This document shows positions 22,835-34,003 of a DNA stretch of 64,000 nucleotides, piece by piece. The DNA lies in the NCBI GenBank assembly GCA_029931535.1, contig JAQPZY010001029.1:682001-746000 (forward strand), in the 5' to 3' direction. The translations under genes were made by a program, and so were the position numbers. This DNA is from Margaritifera margaritifera. Its lineage: Eukaryota; Mollusca; Bivalvia; Unionida; Margaritiferidae. Numbering within the stretch: the stretch's first letter is position 1; every line of letters starts with the position of its first letter. Below the pieces are notes generated by a model. It was not told the origin of the DNA. It searched no databases and saw only the letters and a program-made list of their open reading frames with translations.

Positions 22835-23815
22835 TGATGACCATTTGGCCAAATGGAAATTTTTTGCTACATGCTGGATAGGGTTGCAACTTAGGAATAT
22901 TAATCCAAATTTTAGGACTGAATAAACATATGTACATGTTAAATGTTCCCCAACTTTACCAAAATGGCCTAAAAGTCTGTAGAGAATTCTTAGAACACAA
23001 TTCTACATGATGGATAGGGTTACAACTTAGGAATATTAATCCAAATTTTGGACTGAATAAACATATGTTCATGTTAAATGTTCTCCAACTTTACCAAAAT
23101 GGCCTAAAAGTCTGTAGAGAATTCTTAGAACACAATCCTGATTTCATATTCGGTAATATTATATCAAAGATCATTTATCAATTAGATGTGAAATTTTTTA
23201 TTTTAGATCCCAAAGTAAAAAGACTATATGACCTAGACTTCCCTTCAGTTTGGAATAATTTGCATAATAATTTCATTGATCATGTTACTAAAGATGTTTG
23301 TTTTAAAACCATTCATGACATACTACCTGTAAATTATAACATATACCTAAAAGGAATTTCCAAATCAAAGGTGTGCACACATTGTGGCAAAAATGAAACT
23401 GTCGACGATTTGTTTTTTTAATGTGACATAATACACTCCATTAAAAAAAAAACTCATAATAAAATAGATCAAACACCTATCTCAAAACTCTTTCAACACT
23501 TTCTCAAATTTGGCCCCCTTGCCAAAGAGGCTATATTCTTAGAGCCTGAGTTCTTGGACCTTTACCTCCTATTCACAGCAGAATATAAATATGTTCTTTG
23601 GGTTAAATGCTGTCGGTCTTATTATAATAATGAAACAGTCACAAGCAACACTCTATTGTCTAACTTTATATCTAGATTAAAATGCTGAATAAAAAACAGA
23701 TTTCTGTAGATATGACCTTATTAAATTCATTGACAAATGGTGTTCACCAGGAATATTCTGTTCCCTTAAACTTTTTAAGCCAGATATAGATTTTAGCATG
23801 TAATTAATATCACTT
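22835..23815 (+). mobile_element. LINE ORF2 C-terminal fragment
   Basis: The plus-strand 118-codon frame (23,065-23,421) includes FPSVWNNLHNNFIDHVTKDV and CFKTIHDILPVNYNIYLKGI, followed by CTHCGKNETVDDLFF. This is the H.ILP...L...GI...C..C...ET..HLF zinc-knuckle region at the C-terminus of L1/Tx1-type ORF2; the usual His is Asp here. After a stop the frame continues with FLEPEFLDLYLLFTAEYKYV. RT and endonuclease are absent (strong 5' truncation). A 136-bp tandem duplication occurs at its front. Confidence 0.75.
22867..23138. repeat. 136-bp tandem duplication
   Basis: 22,867-23,002 and 23,003-23,138 are nearly identical; both contain AACTTTACCAAAATGGCCTA and AGTCTGTAGAGAATTCTTAG. The duplication shifts the LINE reading frame. 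Confidence 0.9.
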
Positions 23816-23959
23816 TCCCACATTCTATCCAAATTTATCTGTCAATTACACTGCCAGTAACTATTTACCTGTTTTTAAGCTCTCTTCATGCAGCTTGTGC
23901 AAAAACCAGTTGATGGGTTGTTGACCCAGTAATGCATTGATGTGCGCTTATCCATAAAA

Positions 23960-24020
23960 ACATTTTATATATACATATATGTGCATATGCATATATGTGT
24001 ATATATGTATGTGTGAGTGT
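23960..24020. repeat. TA/TG simple-sequence tract
   Basis: Mixed TATA, CATA and TGTG words directly after the LINE 3' end; possibly the LINE's simple tail. Confidence 0.7.
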
Positions 24021-24184
24021 GGGTATGACAATAAATGTCTTGTAATATAGCAGTTGTGACATATGTATATGTATACTTGTGATTTATATCATATTTAACA
24101 CATATACTGTGCATATACGTTTGTAAATATTTATCTGTAAATTTAAAAAAACACACATAGTAAATAAATAATTTATGACAAAGA

Positions 24185-24330
24185 AATAACAAAATACGAA
24201 ATATTATAAACTTATTAATGAATTTCATATGTAGCTTTAGAGTTTAGACCTTTTGGATAGATAGTATCCAGACGGTGAATCCAATGTTTCTTTTTACAGG
24301 CATTCATTTTCCAAATTAACAATATCACTT
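24185..24330. repeat. Penelope-type tail copy C
   Basis: Matches 21,140-21,290 (AAAATACGAAATATTATAAA, TTTAGAGTTTAGACC, TTTTCCAAATTAACAATATC). There is no RT or endonuclease sequence beside it. It ends 10 bases before the transposase relic starts. Confidence 0.65.
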
Positions 24331-24339
24331 GTTGCCAGA

Positions 24340-26280
24340 ATGAGTGAAGCCGAGTTATCCCTATTAGTCAAGTCAAATGCTGATGGAGCTTCTGTATGTG
24401 AGGATGCATCCAAGTCACTTCAGCTGCTGCAGCCTATTCCTGATACCAAGTCATACCTGAAAAAGACAAAAGAATGTCAGAACTTTGGAGGAATGAAACT
24501 TGTGGATAATGAACAAATGGCAGATATTTGAAATACATCTCTAAAGTTATCATCACCAAGAATGCCCCCCATTGCAACGACCCTGAAATGCAGATTGCTA
24601 AGGAAACAATGGGGAGTCTTCTGGAGAATCATACTAAAGTGTGTAAAGTCTTACTTTCAATCATCTGAATGTATGCTGTATAAGGAAGTGATGACAAGCA
24701 TGCCATGACCAAACCCAGCTGCACCACATATTGGACTTTCGGTCAGTATTCACAACATGCTTGTATGCAATACAAAAGCACAACTTATTATGACAAACAT
24801 AGATATGCCACCCCCAGCCAGAAGCAGCATGCAGAGGATATTCTAATATTGTGGGAAAGAATGTGTCAGTATTAAATAAAAGGGATATTGCTGAAAAAGT
24901 AGAATATTGAAAGATATTAATGCGAAGCGTGGAAATGAACCCAGTGCTATAAACATTGCAATGGATGGCAGATACAATTTGACAAGCATAGTAAGTCACA
25001 AAAAACCCACCCAGAATGCTTTACAAGCTATTGGTATTGCATGTAAAGCTATGACTGACAAGAAGTTTATCATAAGTGCTTGCTTCCAAAATAAACTTTG
25101 TTAAACTGGACCTTTGTTGAAGGGACAAGGAATGGATGTGCAATGTCTAGGTGGTCATCCAGAGTGTACAGCAAACTTATCGCCCTTTGCCCCACTGTCA
25201 GAATATGATATGGGAAAGGAAATTGGTAGTCAGCTTGCTCTACAAGGTGCACTTATAAAATATGTCACCACAGATGCAGATGAAAGATCAGCTCAAGGAA
25301 TAGATTATGTTCTCTGATCTCTTGATCCCATGTGGAAAGTGCAGCAGCAAGCTGACCCAGTTCATTTGGGACAAGCTCAATTTTGACACTGCAACAAAGC
25401 AAATTTTAACTCTGACATGTTTCCTGGAACAACTCATGTAGAAAAACAGGAAGCACAGAAGGCCCTTAGCCAGGATGAAAAATCTAGATGTAATATGATT
25501 CTAAAGAAGCTAATGAAACAGCTTGCCAGTAATATGACTACTCATAGTAAACACTTACCAAAAGTTCTTGAATCCTCTCTGCTGTGCTAAACTGGAGACT
25601 GTTCACGGTGTGCAAGATACTCTGTTGTGTGTAGTGGAGGAGTAATCAGTAACTGATGGCATTGTTCCAAGTATCTTGGATTGCACAAAGTCACTGACCT
25701 AAACATCCATGAAAGTGACAAAGAGTTACTTCTTAAAAATTTTGAAAATGAAACTGAGTGTATCAGCAAAATGGCGAAATGAAACTGTATACAGATACTC
25801 AGAAATGTGAAGCAGTTAAGAGATCACGGGGAGTTTCACTACCAAAAACACGTGAATTATTCAAGGAATATTGTTGGTAGAACTTCTTCAACCATTCACA
25901 GATTGAATAACAACCCTGCAACATCAGCCATGACAAAATGTGAGGATTCTGGTGTGTAACTTTCATTGCATGCAAAACATGCACAATATCAAATGGATAC
26001 TGAAATGGAATATCAAAAAACACTTGTCAAAAGAAGCCAGATATTGTGAAAGGATGTGTATTCAACAGGGAAATACGATATCTGAACATTTGAAATATAA
26101 CCAGTTAATTCATTGTGAATCAAATTACAATAAAGGACAGATGGATCCAAAACCCTCAACAAGTTCTCAAAGAATGCACAATTAAAAATCACATCTACCC
26201 AATGTGAGGATTGACAATTCTGTGGGCAGGACATTTACTTATGGATTATTGTCAACCAACTCTTTAAGAGAGATACATTC
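24340..26280 (+). mobile_element. Decayed transposase relic, Mutator-like (metazoan) type
   Basis: Fragments follow one order on the plus strand: LVKSNADGASVCEDASKSLQ; a later open run with INIAMDGRYNLTSIVSHKKP, QAIGIACKAMTDKKF and FQNKLC; then GQGMDVQCLGGHPECTANLS, EIGSQLALQGALIKYVTTDA and ADPVHLGQAQF. Next come a cysteine cluster (TGDCSRCARYSVVCSGG), a leucine-rich helix, and a lysine-rich C-terminus. I recall this arrangement from an animal family annotated as Mutator-like transposase. D-G-R-Y and T-T-D-A are candidate catalytic acidic positions. Several stops and frameshifts show it is dead. The family name is from memory. Kolobok-like is an alternative. Confidence 0.6.
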
Positions 26281-26289
26281 TGAACATTT

Positions 26290-27345
26290 TTAATCTTTCT
26301 AGAATTATTTTGAAGTTAACATTCATCTATTTGTGTTTTAATGTGATGATAATTAAAATATTTATGAATTTTATACTGCTGCATGAAAGTAATATCATTA
26401 TTAATAAATGTTATGAATTGAATATGATATCTTGGTTATTTTTTCTATATCTTTATATCAAGTAGGCATGGAGAATATTCTCCAAGCCCCTTGAAAGCAC
26501 CTCTGTTTACACATTTCATTCTCTCTGCATTCACTACATGTGGCTCAGCAGACAGGTGATCTTTAAAAATGCAGAGAGAGTTATGCTACAGATGACTTGC
26601 TTCCAGGTTCTCTATCTCCATTTTCTCATTAAAGACCATTTGCCACATATTGCTGACTTAAACTTTATTGCATCATAACCACTAGACTTTACAGCCCTGG
26701 TCCAGATCAAACATTGCAAATTGGAGTACACTGTGTGCCAAAACAAGTTCCCTATATTTCTTGAAAAAGCCATCAAATTTGGACTTTTAGTAGGATAAAG
26801 ATGAAAATGAGGCTAAAGAAGATGTGTAAGAATATAAACAATGACCTCTGACCTCATCATGATACAAGTTGACTGATACAATGCTGAAAATTAAATTTAA
26901 TGTTAAAAAGTCAATTTAATTTTTAAATTTAAAAGAAATGCAAAAACAAAATTCAATATAAAAGTGAGAAATTCAATTTGTAATAATTTTTTCAAAAATT
27001 ATTTTTAAATCCATAAAATAGCAAGGCATGTACATTTACCTTCAGTTAGTAAAGGTAGAGTAACTCTGATTTTTGGCTAGGGGAATTGGTATGCCCAGAG
27101 GAAAAAATGATCTGCCCTTTTGACAACTTATATTCTAACTATCAAAAGATTTGTTGATACACTACCTTGAGCGAGTCAAGTTTTTGGTGCAAAGAAAAAC
27201 TGCTATACCAGTCAAAAGAAGCAAAATAACAGGATATTATATGCAAGTTCATTTTACAGGACTGCTGAACCATCAACATGCAATAAACATATGGCATAAA
27301 CCCAACAGATTATTTACCTCATACATTACTTCAGAACATTCTCAC
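26290..27345. other. No gene recognised
   Basis: Non-coding filler between a transposase relic and a LINE. The last 200 bases (about 27,150-27,345) carry an 86-codon frame that is probably degraded LINE sequence upstream of the recognisable RT. Confidence 0.45.
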
Positions 27346-28675
27346 TCTTTCACAAAGGACAATCAGGTTTTCGACTGTTGGCTGCAGAAAATCAATAATA
27401 TAGGAGTCTAACAGGTGTATTATTCCTAGACTTCAGAAAGGCTTTTGATTTAGTCAATCATGATGTTCTTTTATCTAAGCTAAAATGCTATAAATTTGAT
27501 ACTAATGCCTTAAACTGGTTTTCATCCTACCTATGCAACAGAACACAAAGAACCGCTATTGGTAATGTTCAGTTAATCTCCATGGGAATTACACATGGTG
27601 TCCCCCAGGGGTCTACTTTAGGCCCACTGCTTTTTCTTATTTTCATTAGTGACCTTTCACTGTGGACAAAGCACTCAAATATAGACTTATTTGCAGATGA
27701 TGCTACTGTAACTGCTTCAGGAAATGATATACTGTAGCTACTGTTGAAGCACTACTAGATACTGATTTAAGAAACATTGAGGCGTGGTCAAATCAAAATA
27801 AAATGGTTATAAATGAAACAAAAACAAAATGTATGGTAATCAATGAAACATTCAACTTCTGACAATCTGCTAAATCTGACAATAAATAGGCAACTCATTG
27901 AAAATGAAGAAAAACTCCCAAGAGTGATAGTTGAAAATGACTTAAAGTGGGACAAGCATATTGAATATGTCTGTAGGTCTCAAGTAAAATAACTTTATTA
28001 GGTAAAATTAAGATGTACCTACCCAAACAAACTAGAATAATGTACTATAATGCCTACATTCTGTGCCAGTTATTGATTACTGTTTGGCAATATGGGGAAA
28101 CTGCCCCAAAAGCCAATTAGAAAGAATTAACAAGATACAAAAGAGAGTAGCACACCTAATACTGGATGCTCCTTTTCGCACACCATCTAAAACCCTTTTC
28201 CATGAACTAAAATGGCTTCAAATAAATGACAGAATTAACTTTCAAAAGGCAATACTTGTCTACAAATGTATAAATTGGAAAATGCCTGAATACATGAGAA
28301 ATTTTTTATGAAATCCAAGGACCATATGCCTTATGGTCGACCATACATGGCCACGTGAAACTCCCCAAACCCAAGAATGAACAATTTCGATATAGTCTTA
28401 AATATTCTGGAGCAAAGATATAGAACTCCTTGCCCACATCTGTTAGATCAGCCACTTCTGTTGAAAGTTTTAAAGAAAAATATCTCAAATATTTGAAACT
28501 TTATTTTTAATTGACCTTTACATGTCAATGTACCTTGTAACATCTCCTGTCTCTACTCCAACTGTCTTGTCTCTGTGCATGGTAATCTGTGTTTTTGGTT
28601 TTAGAATAGCTGAGGGCCTCAAGGGAGACTAGATACATCTGTAATCTAATTGAGCTACCCTCATTAAATAAAGAA
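27346..28675 (+). mobile_element. CR1/Jockey-type LINE, RT and C-terminal relic
   Basis: The plus strand gives TGVLFLDFRKAFDLVNHDVL, WFSSYLCNRTQRTAIGN, GVPQGSTLGPLLFLIFISDL and the catalytic block LFADDATVTASG. Further on come VIDYCLAIWGNCPKSQLERI, KIQKRVAHLILDA and AILVYKCINWKMPEYM. Motif order and wording are those of CR1/Jockey-group LINEs common in invertebrates. The endonuclease and N-terminal RT are missing, and several stops and frameshifts interrupt. The element ends in a (TTA)n tail, typical for this group. Confidence 0.85.
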
Positions 28676-28709
28676 TTATAATTATTATTATTATTATTAT
28701 TATTATTAT
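28676..28709. repeat. (TTA)n tail of the LINE
   Basis: About eleven TTA units directly after the decayed LINE end; this is likely the original retrotransposon tail. Confidence 0.9.
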
Positions 28710-30419
28710 ACATTTGGCACAAGCATTATGTCCAACTTTTAAGCTGTTCCCTCTTTGATAACTGACCCTAGAATTTTAAAGATAGACGAGTAACATGGAT
28801 ACATTTCTGTGAGATATAAATCTCTGAGATGTCAACTTTAAAGTGGGGTCAGAAAGTTAGAAACTACTGGTAAGTCTGTGTGTTAAAACTTGTATTCTTC
28901 TCCACCAACACACACACACACATCCTAATTATGTGTGTGTTGATATCAGTAAGGACATCAAAATGATTTTGGTGATCTGGAAAATTAGGGTCATGAAACA
29001 GATCATGTTTCACCTGTGGGTAAACTTTCCAAGTATAGTGAGGGGCTGACACTATTTGATTTTTCTGCACCTCATGAAGTCCACCGCTAAGCAGAAAAAA
29101 CCCATACAACAGAGTGGAAGCAATTATGAACAAATATTAGAAGATTGCACTTGACCAAATACGAGAAGCGGATTCCACACAATGTCTCTTTAGAAATCAT
29201 AGCTTGTTTCTAAAGTGTCTCTGCTTCTCTTATTCAATATGGCATGCACTAAACACACTTTGTCTTGGTCATTGTTGATCTCGACTATGTTTCTTTTGAG
29301 AGTGTGGAGTTGATCCATGGACAATACTTTGTAACATTGTTGTCCACTGTTTGAAGGTGAAATTTGAATGACATACACATTTGCTTTCCTTCAGTTATGT
29401 CAAATTCATCGTTTCATTGTTGCAAATATTGAATTTTCTTCGCTTCTAATGTTAAAAAAGAGATCACTCACCTGCATGGACAACTGACAACTAAGCTTGT
29501 GAAAGAAAATGTATACATTAGTAAAACTGTGGAGTGGAAAGAAAAGTTGGGAGCACATAGTTGCAACAAGGTCTAATAGGTCTAACAAAATATTAATGTT
29601 TCAGGTTATGCTAAATAAGATTGGATTGGTTGATGCTAAATTAAGATTGGATTGGTTGATGCTAAATAAGATTGGATTGGTTGGTTGGAATAAGATTTTT
29701 AAACATCTTCCTCTCCATTTACTGAAAATGAACCTCTGTTCCATGACCTAATTTTATTCCTCAAAAAAAGTTATTGTCAGTATTACTCAACAATACGATA
29801 CTTCATGGTAGTTAGATATACCACACTCTATATAATTACTTGAATAATTTGCATTCGTCTCATATAAATTGCTGTAAATTTGAACTGACCATGATTAGCA
29901 AACAGCATGCAAAAGTTGCCATTATTGATACATGCTGTTTAGTCTATGGCCAGGAGCTAAAAAATACTAGAAGAAACATTAGAAGTCTAAATAATCATAA
30001 TGTCTTGTACTGTTACATATTATGAAATTAAATGTGGTCTGGTCACAACAATCAGAGAATCTGGATGTTTGTTTTTTTTAATCGTTTTATGGTAAGAAAA
30101 TTTCTAGGGTAGGTGTTTGAAGAAGTGGAGGGACTGTCAATTCAGGATCATGACACTGGTAGTTATTTTAATTTTTTTATTTTTATTTTATAGTTTTTCT
30201 TCAGCTTTAAATAACAGATTTTCAATTTAATCCCTAAGTTGTATTTTTTTGTACTTAATATCAGTTGTTCAATTGACACCCATGAATCCTGTATTCTAAA
30301 TTTTTTTTGAAATGTTTTTCAAGGGGAAGAGCTCACGACCCAAAGCCTGTGATTCTCAATATACTTGATCATAGGTTACTTTCCTTGCTTTAATATGGAA
30401 ACTATTTTTACCTCCGCAG
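28710..30419. other. No gene recognised
   Basis: Several frames of 60-90 codons lie on both strands without recognisable motifs. A small three-unit tandem repeat lies at 29,609-29,684. Otherwise I see nothing. Confidence 0.45.
29609..29684. repeat. 25-26 bp tandem repeat, three units
   Basis: TGCTAAATAAGATTGGATTG plus GTTGA, repeated three times with one inserted T in the middle unit. Confidence 0.9.
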
Positions 30420-30985
30420 TAGTTAGTCTGCTACTTCTAGACGATAAAATTTGATCAAAATCTGATCAGAAATGTGGCTTCCAGAGTGGTAACAAGCTCA
30501 GTCAATCATATGCAAGATCACCAAATTAGTAAGTATGAATGTTGCTCATTATTGAACTCATCCAAGTTTTTAATGATGTAAGCAAATATTTCAAGTTTAA
30601 TCTAAATTGGATGAGAAATGAGGTCCTTAGAGTGGTAACAAGCTCGCCAATCAGATGCATGCTCACCTCATTTGTTTCAATGGATCTCGCTCATTACCAA
30701 ACACATTCAAAATCTTAATGGCATAAGCATATATTCAAAATGTCATCAAAATTGGATTAGAAATATGGCCTAGAGTGGTCACAAAGTTGAACAATTGGAG
30801 GCAAGATCACCTCATTAATATGCATGAATCTTGTTCATAATCTAACAGTTCTGAGATTTTGAGAATATGGACTTCAGAGTGATAACAAGCAATTGTTGAT
30901 GGTCAGATGCTAAATACACAGATGCATGATGGATGACAGATGAAGGGCCATACCACAAGTTCACTTGGCCTTACAGCCAGGTGAG
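30420..30985 (+). repeat. Dispersed bivalve-type repeat, internally tandem
   Basis: Three diverged units of about 150 bp share AGAGTGGTAACAAG, AATCAGATGCA, ATCTCGCTCATT-like words and AAATTGGATTAGAAATATGG. The end is ACTTGGCCTTACAGCCAGGTGAG, an imperfect hairpin like that of a widespread molluscan repeat. A related sequence lies at 58,330-58,620. Confidence 0.6.
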
Positions 30986-31092
30986 TTACAAATGACTTAA
31001 TTTTTTCTAATTAAATCCTGATTGTAAGTAAGTTTTCATGTGGTTGTTATTGCATGTTATTATTATTGACATTACTGTTGGCAACAGTACTG

Positions 31093-31127
<35 letters not shown>

Positions 31128-31439
31128 CATGAGGACTAAAAACAAAAACAATAAGCACAACAAAACAAAAATAAATGGAGGCAACTGAGAATTAATGCGG
31201 ATCAATGTGGATAACATCTGAATGCTGTTACTGCAACTACTGCTTGCTAGGCACTACTCTGAATGTAAAGCTCACTCCACAATCACTGAAATATTGGCAA
31301 ATTTGAGAAGAAATATTTGGAAATTAAAGACAGGATAGGAAGACTTGAGGAGAACAGTATAAATGATCCAAGTGAGTTCTGCTCTGCCACTGCACTCAAC
31401 TACACTGCTAACCAGTAACATGAACATACAACATTCAGT
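30986..31439. other. No gene recognised
   Basis: AT-rich filler that contains an (ATA)n microsatellite at 31,092-31,126. Confidence 0.5.
31092..31126. repeat. (ATA)n microsatellite
   Basis: About eleven trinucleotide units. Confidence 0.9.
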
Positions 31440-31760
31440 AAAAACAATAAACCTCTTTATCCAACAAATGTATTTTCAACTTATGCAACATGTCATTTTG
31501 TTTAAAATAAATATTTACACAAACACATATACACACCAGTCATACAAGTAAATAAATAAAAACAAATCTGCATCACCTGCTATAATGTGTATAAATTTTG
31601 CCTTTAGAAAAGATCTGAAACCATGCCACAATGTTAATATTTACAAGCTCTTCACTAATAAACCATAATGTCATATGGCATGCTTTATTTAAGAGCCAAA
31701 GTGCCGAGTCATCTCTCTTGTTTAACTTTAATTTTTGAACTGGTGCACCCTTAACTACTC
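31440..31760. repeat. Diverged partial copy of the 3.33-kb repeat unit (U1)
   Basis: TCCAACAAATGTATTTTCAA, CACCTGCTATAATGTGTAT, TTATTTAAGAGCCAAAGTGC and TTTTTGAACTGGTGCACCC match 32,050-32,570 and, more distantly, 35,610-35,810 in the array unit. Confidence 0.75.
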
Positions 31761-32029
31761 AACAATAATGCTAACCAATCAACCTTGATCACAGGAAAAG
31801 GAAGACAGGAAGATGTAGAGAAGGTAGGTAGGACTGAAAGATGTAGAACAAGGAACAAATCGCTAGGCCACAGGTTCCATTTGTAACACCATCTTCTCAA
31901 TGATGAACAACTTAACAAGAACTTCCTACACCACAAAGGGGTTAAGTCTCAAGCAACACAGAAGCTCGTGTATAAATAAATGTATATTGAATTGAAATAT
32001 TAATAACATAAACATACAATAGATTCAGT
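31761..32029. other. Spacer between diverged repeat copies
   Basis: No similarity to the array noticed and no gene seen. Confidence 0.4.
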
Positions 32030-32987
32030 ACAAACCATAGCACTCTAAATCCAACAAATGTATTTTCAACCTACACAAGTTAATTTGTTTAAAATAAATA
32101 TTTACATTTTTCTTCTTAACATATCAATCAATCTGGATGAGTAATAACCGAACTATACCCAGCATACATATCTACCAATGCATACATATAAATATACAAA
32201 AAATAAAAATAAATAGGCATGAATGAAAATGTTAAGAAAATATCATGCACAATATTAGACAAATAGATACACAAACACACATACACACCAGTAAATAAAT
32301 AAAAAAAAATCTGCAGCACCTGCTATAATGTGTATATACATCTATATGATTGCTGACTGACCAAATTCACCAACTTTTTATAGACCAATTAAATTTTCCC
32401 TTTAGAAAAGATCTGAAACCATGGCAAAATGTTAATACTTAAAAGCTGTGCTGGACTAATACCGGTAAACCACAATTATGTCATATAGCAGGTTTTATTT
32501 AAGAGCCAAAGTGCCGAGCTCTGATGTTTAATTTTAATTTTGAACTGGTCTGCCCTTACTTTCTATTATCTCTTTTTGGGTGTATATAGTTGCAGCTTTT
32601 AGTGACTCTAGTTAGATTACGCTAACAAGCCCTAACCAATTTAGAATAGCCATTGCCTTGAATATGACAAACAAATATTTTCATACCCATCAGAGATACA
32701 TATATGAAATTAGATGTGAACAGAAAGTTGTATCACTTCAGGTGTACCAGTAAGTACCCTGATAATCTGTTAGTCATTTACCTTGACCTTTTACCTCTTT
32801 GACCCAAAAATCAATGGCCATTTCTTACCCAAGTGCAAGCCATAAAGTTTGGTTGAGGTATGTAATGTAGAACTATATTGTATAGAAACAGTTTTTCTTC
32901 TTTCAGTCAGAGTTACCTGGACCTTTGACCTTGCGACTCCAAAATCAACTGAGTTCTACCTTAGACCAACAAATACCTACATATTCA
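32030..32987. repeat. Diverged copy of the 3.33-kb repeat unit (U2), founder-like
   Basis: Collinear with array positions 35,610-36,300. Shared phrases include TTGAACTGGT, TATATAGTTGCAGCTTT, ATATGACAAACAAATATT, TTGTATCACTTCAGGTGTACC (loosely) and CAAAATCAA. It is far more diverged from the units than they are from each other, and it lacks about 150 bp present in them. The right end runs into the mariner insertion. Confidence 0.75.
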
Positions 32988-33676
32988 TATGAGGGATATT
33001 TAAAAAGTTCTGAATATTGATGTACTGTACAACAAAGTTCTTGGAAAATGGGATTCACCCAAAATTTTGATGCTGTGCTCTTTCAGGAAGTCTTTGAAGA
33101 TTGCAGGTTTCTGCACCACTGCATCATCTTGGAGTAGATGGATCCCTCGTGTATCTATGTGTGGTTGGGTGGTTTGGTAGTGTCAAGTGTTCCACAACTA
33201 CTGGCAACTCTCTGAAGGCATAAAAATGTCCAGCAACATGAGCAGAATCAGGCACTTTTACCAGATATATGGGCCATTGACATAAAAAAAAATAATGCAT
33301 ATAAAACTCTTGACAGTACAACTACATCAAATGATCTGTGGTCTCGGCTTCTTTTTCTCCAATCCATTCTGATTCAAAAAATCAAATCCATGCTTCATCA
33401 CCTCTGACAATCTCATTAAAATGTCCTCTTCCATGGATTCATAACCATCTTTAAAACAATGAACCACCTCAAAATTGTAGAATCTCGAAGAAAAGCATTC
33501 ATACACTTTATCCAAGTCAGCCTTGATATCAGTCAGAGAGTACTCGAACAGAATCTAGATCTTCCAGCATCCTCTCACAGTAGCACACTTGCTTCTCCTT
33601 TGCCAACATGTGTTGGGTGTCCTGTACATACAGCTGTAGATCATATAATATCAGAACTTTTTGAATACCTCTCATA
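32988..33676 (-). mobile_element. Mariner-type element, about 690 bp, internally deleted, with TIRs
   Basis: The left end TATGAGGGATATTTAAAAAG (32,988 on) and the right end, whose complement starts TATGAGAGGTATTCAAAAAG (33,676 downward), form terminal inverted repeats of about 26 bp. Both ends abut TA, the mariner target. Minus-strand coding pieces inside: FYNFEVVHCFKDGYESMEED, the end of the DNA-binding region; RGDEAWI in another frame, the first catalytic-Asp block (GDE.W) of mariner transposases; and ILGESHFPRTLL-type sequence near the third block. The region between DNA-binding and catalytic parts is deleted and frames are broken. It sits in the diverged repeat copy U2. The array units carry the same site without the element. 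Confidence 0.8.
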
Positions 33677-34003
33677 TACATAAATATATAATATCTTCAA
33701 ATAAGCATCAATGCAAGTCTGATGAAAATATCATTCACTATATTAGATGCATAAAATCACAAACAAATACGCATCAGCCATACCAGAAAATATTACAGAA
33801 GCTAAAATAAAAAATAAAGTCAAGCATACAATACAAATATATCAACATGTACAAGTCAACACCCCTGCTGGCACACAAGACATAAATAATAACGTGGACA
33901 AAATGGATGATTGCAACATCATCCTCTATGTTACTTTGACCTCAACCCTGATATCAATTTGTGCAATAAATACACCATATGGATGATTACAATATCTGTG
34001 TTA
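33677..34003. repeat. Diverged sub-repeat at the left edge of the array
   Basis: Matches 37,000-37,330 with moderate divergence (AAGCATCAATGCAAG, CACCCCTGCTGGCACACAAG, AATGGATGATTGCAAC). Identity to the array becomes nearly complete from about 34,004. Confidence 0.75.
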
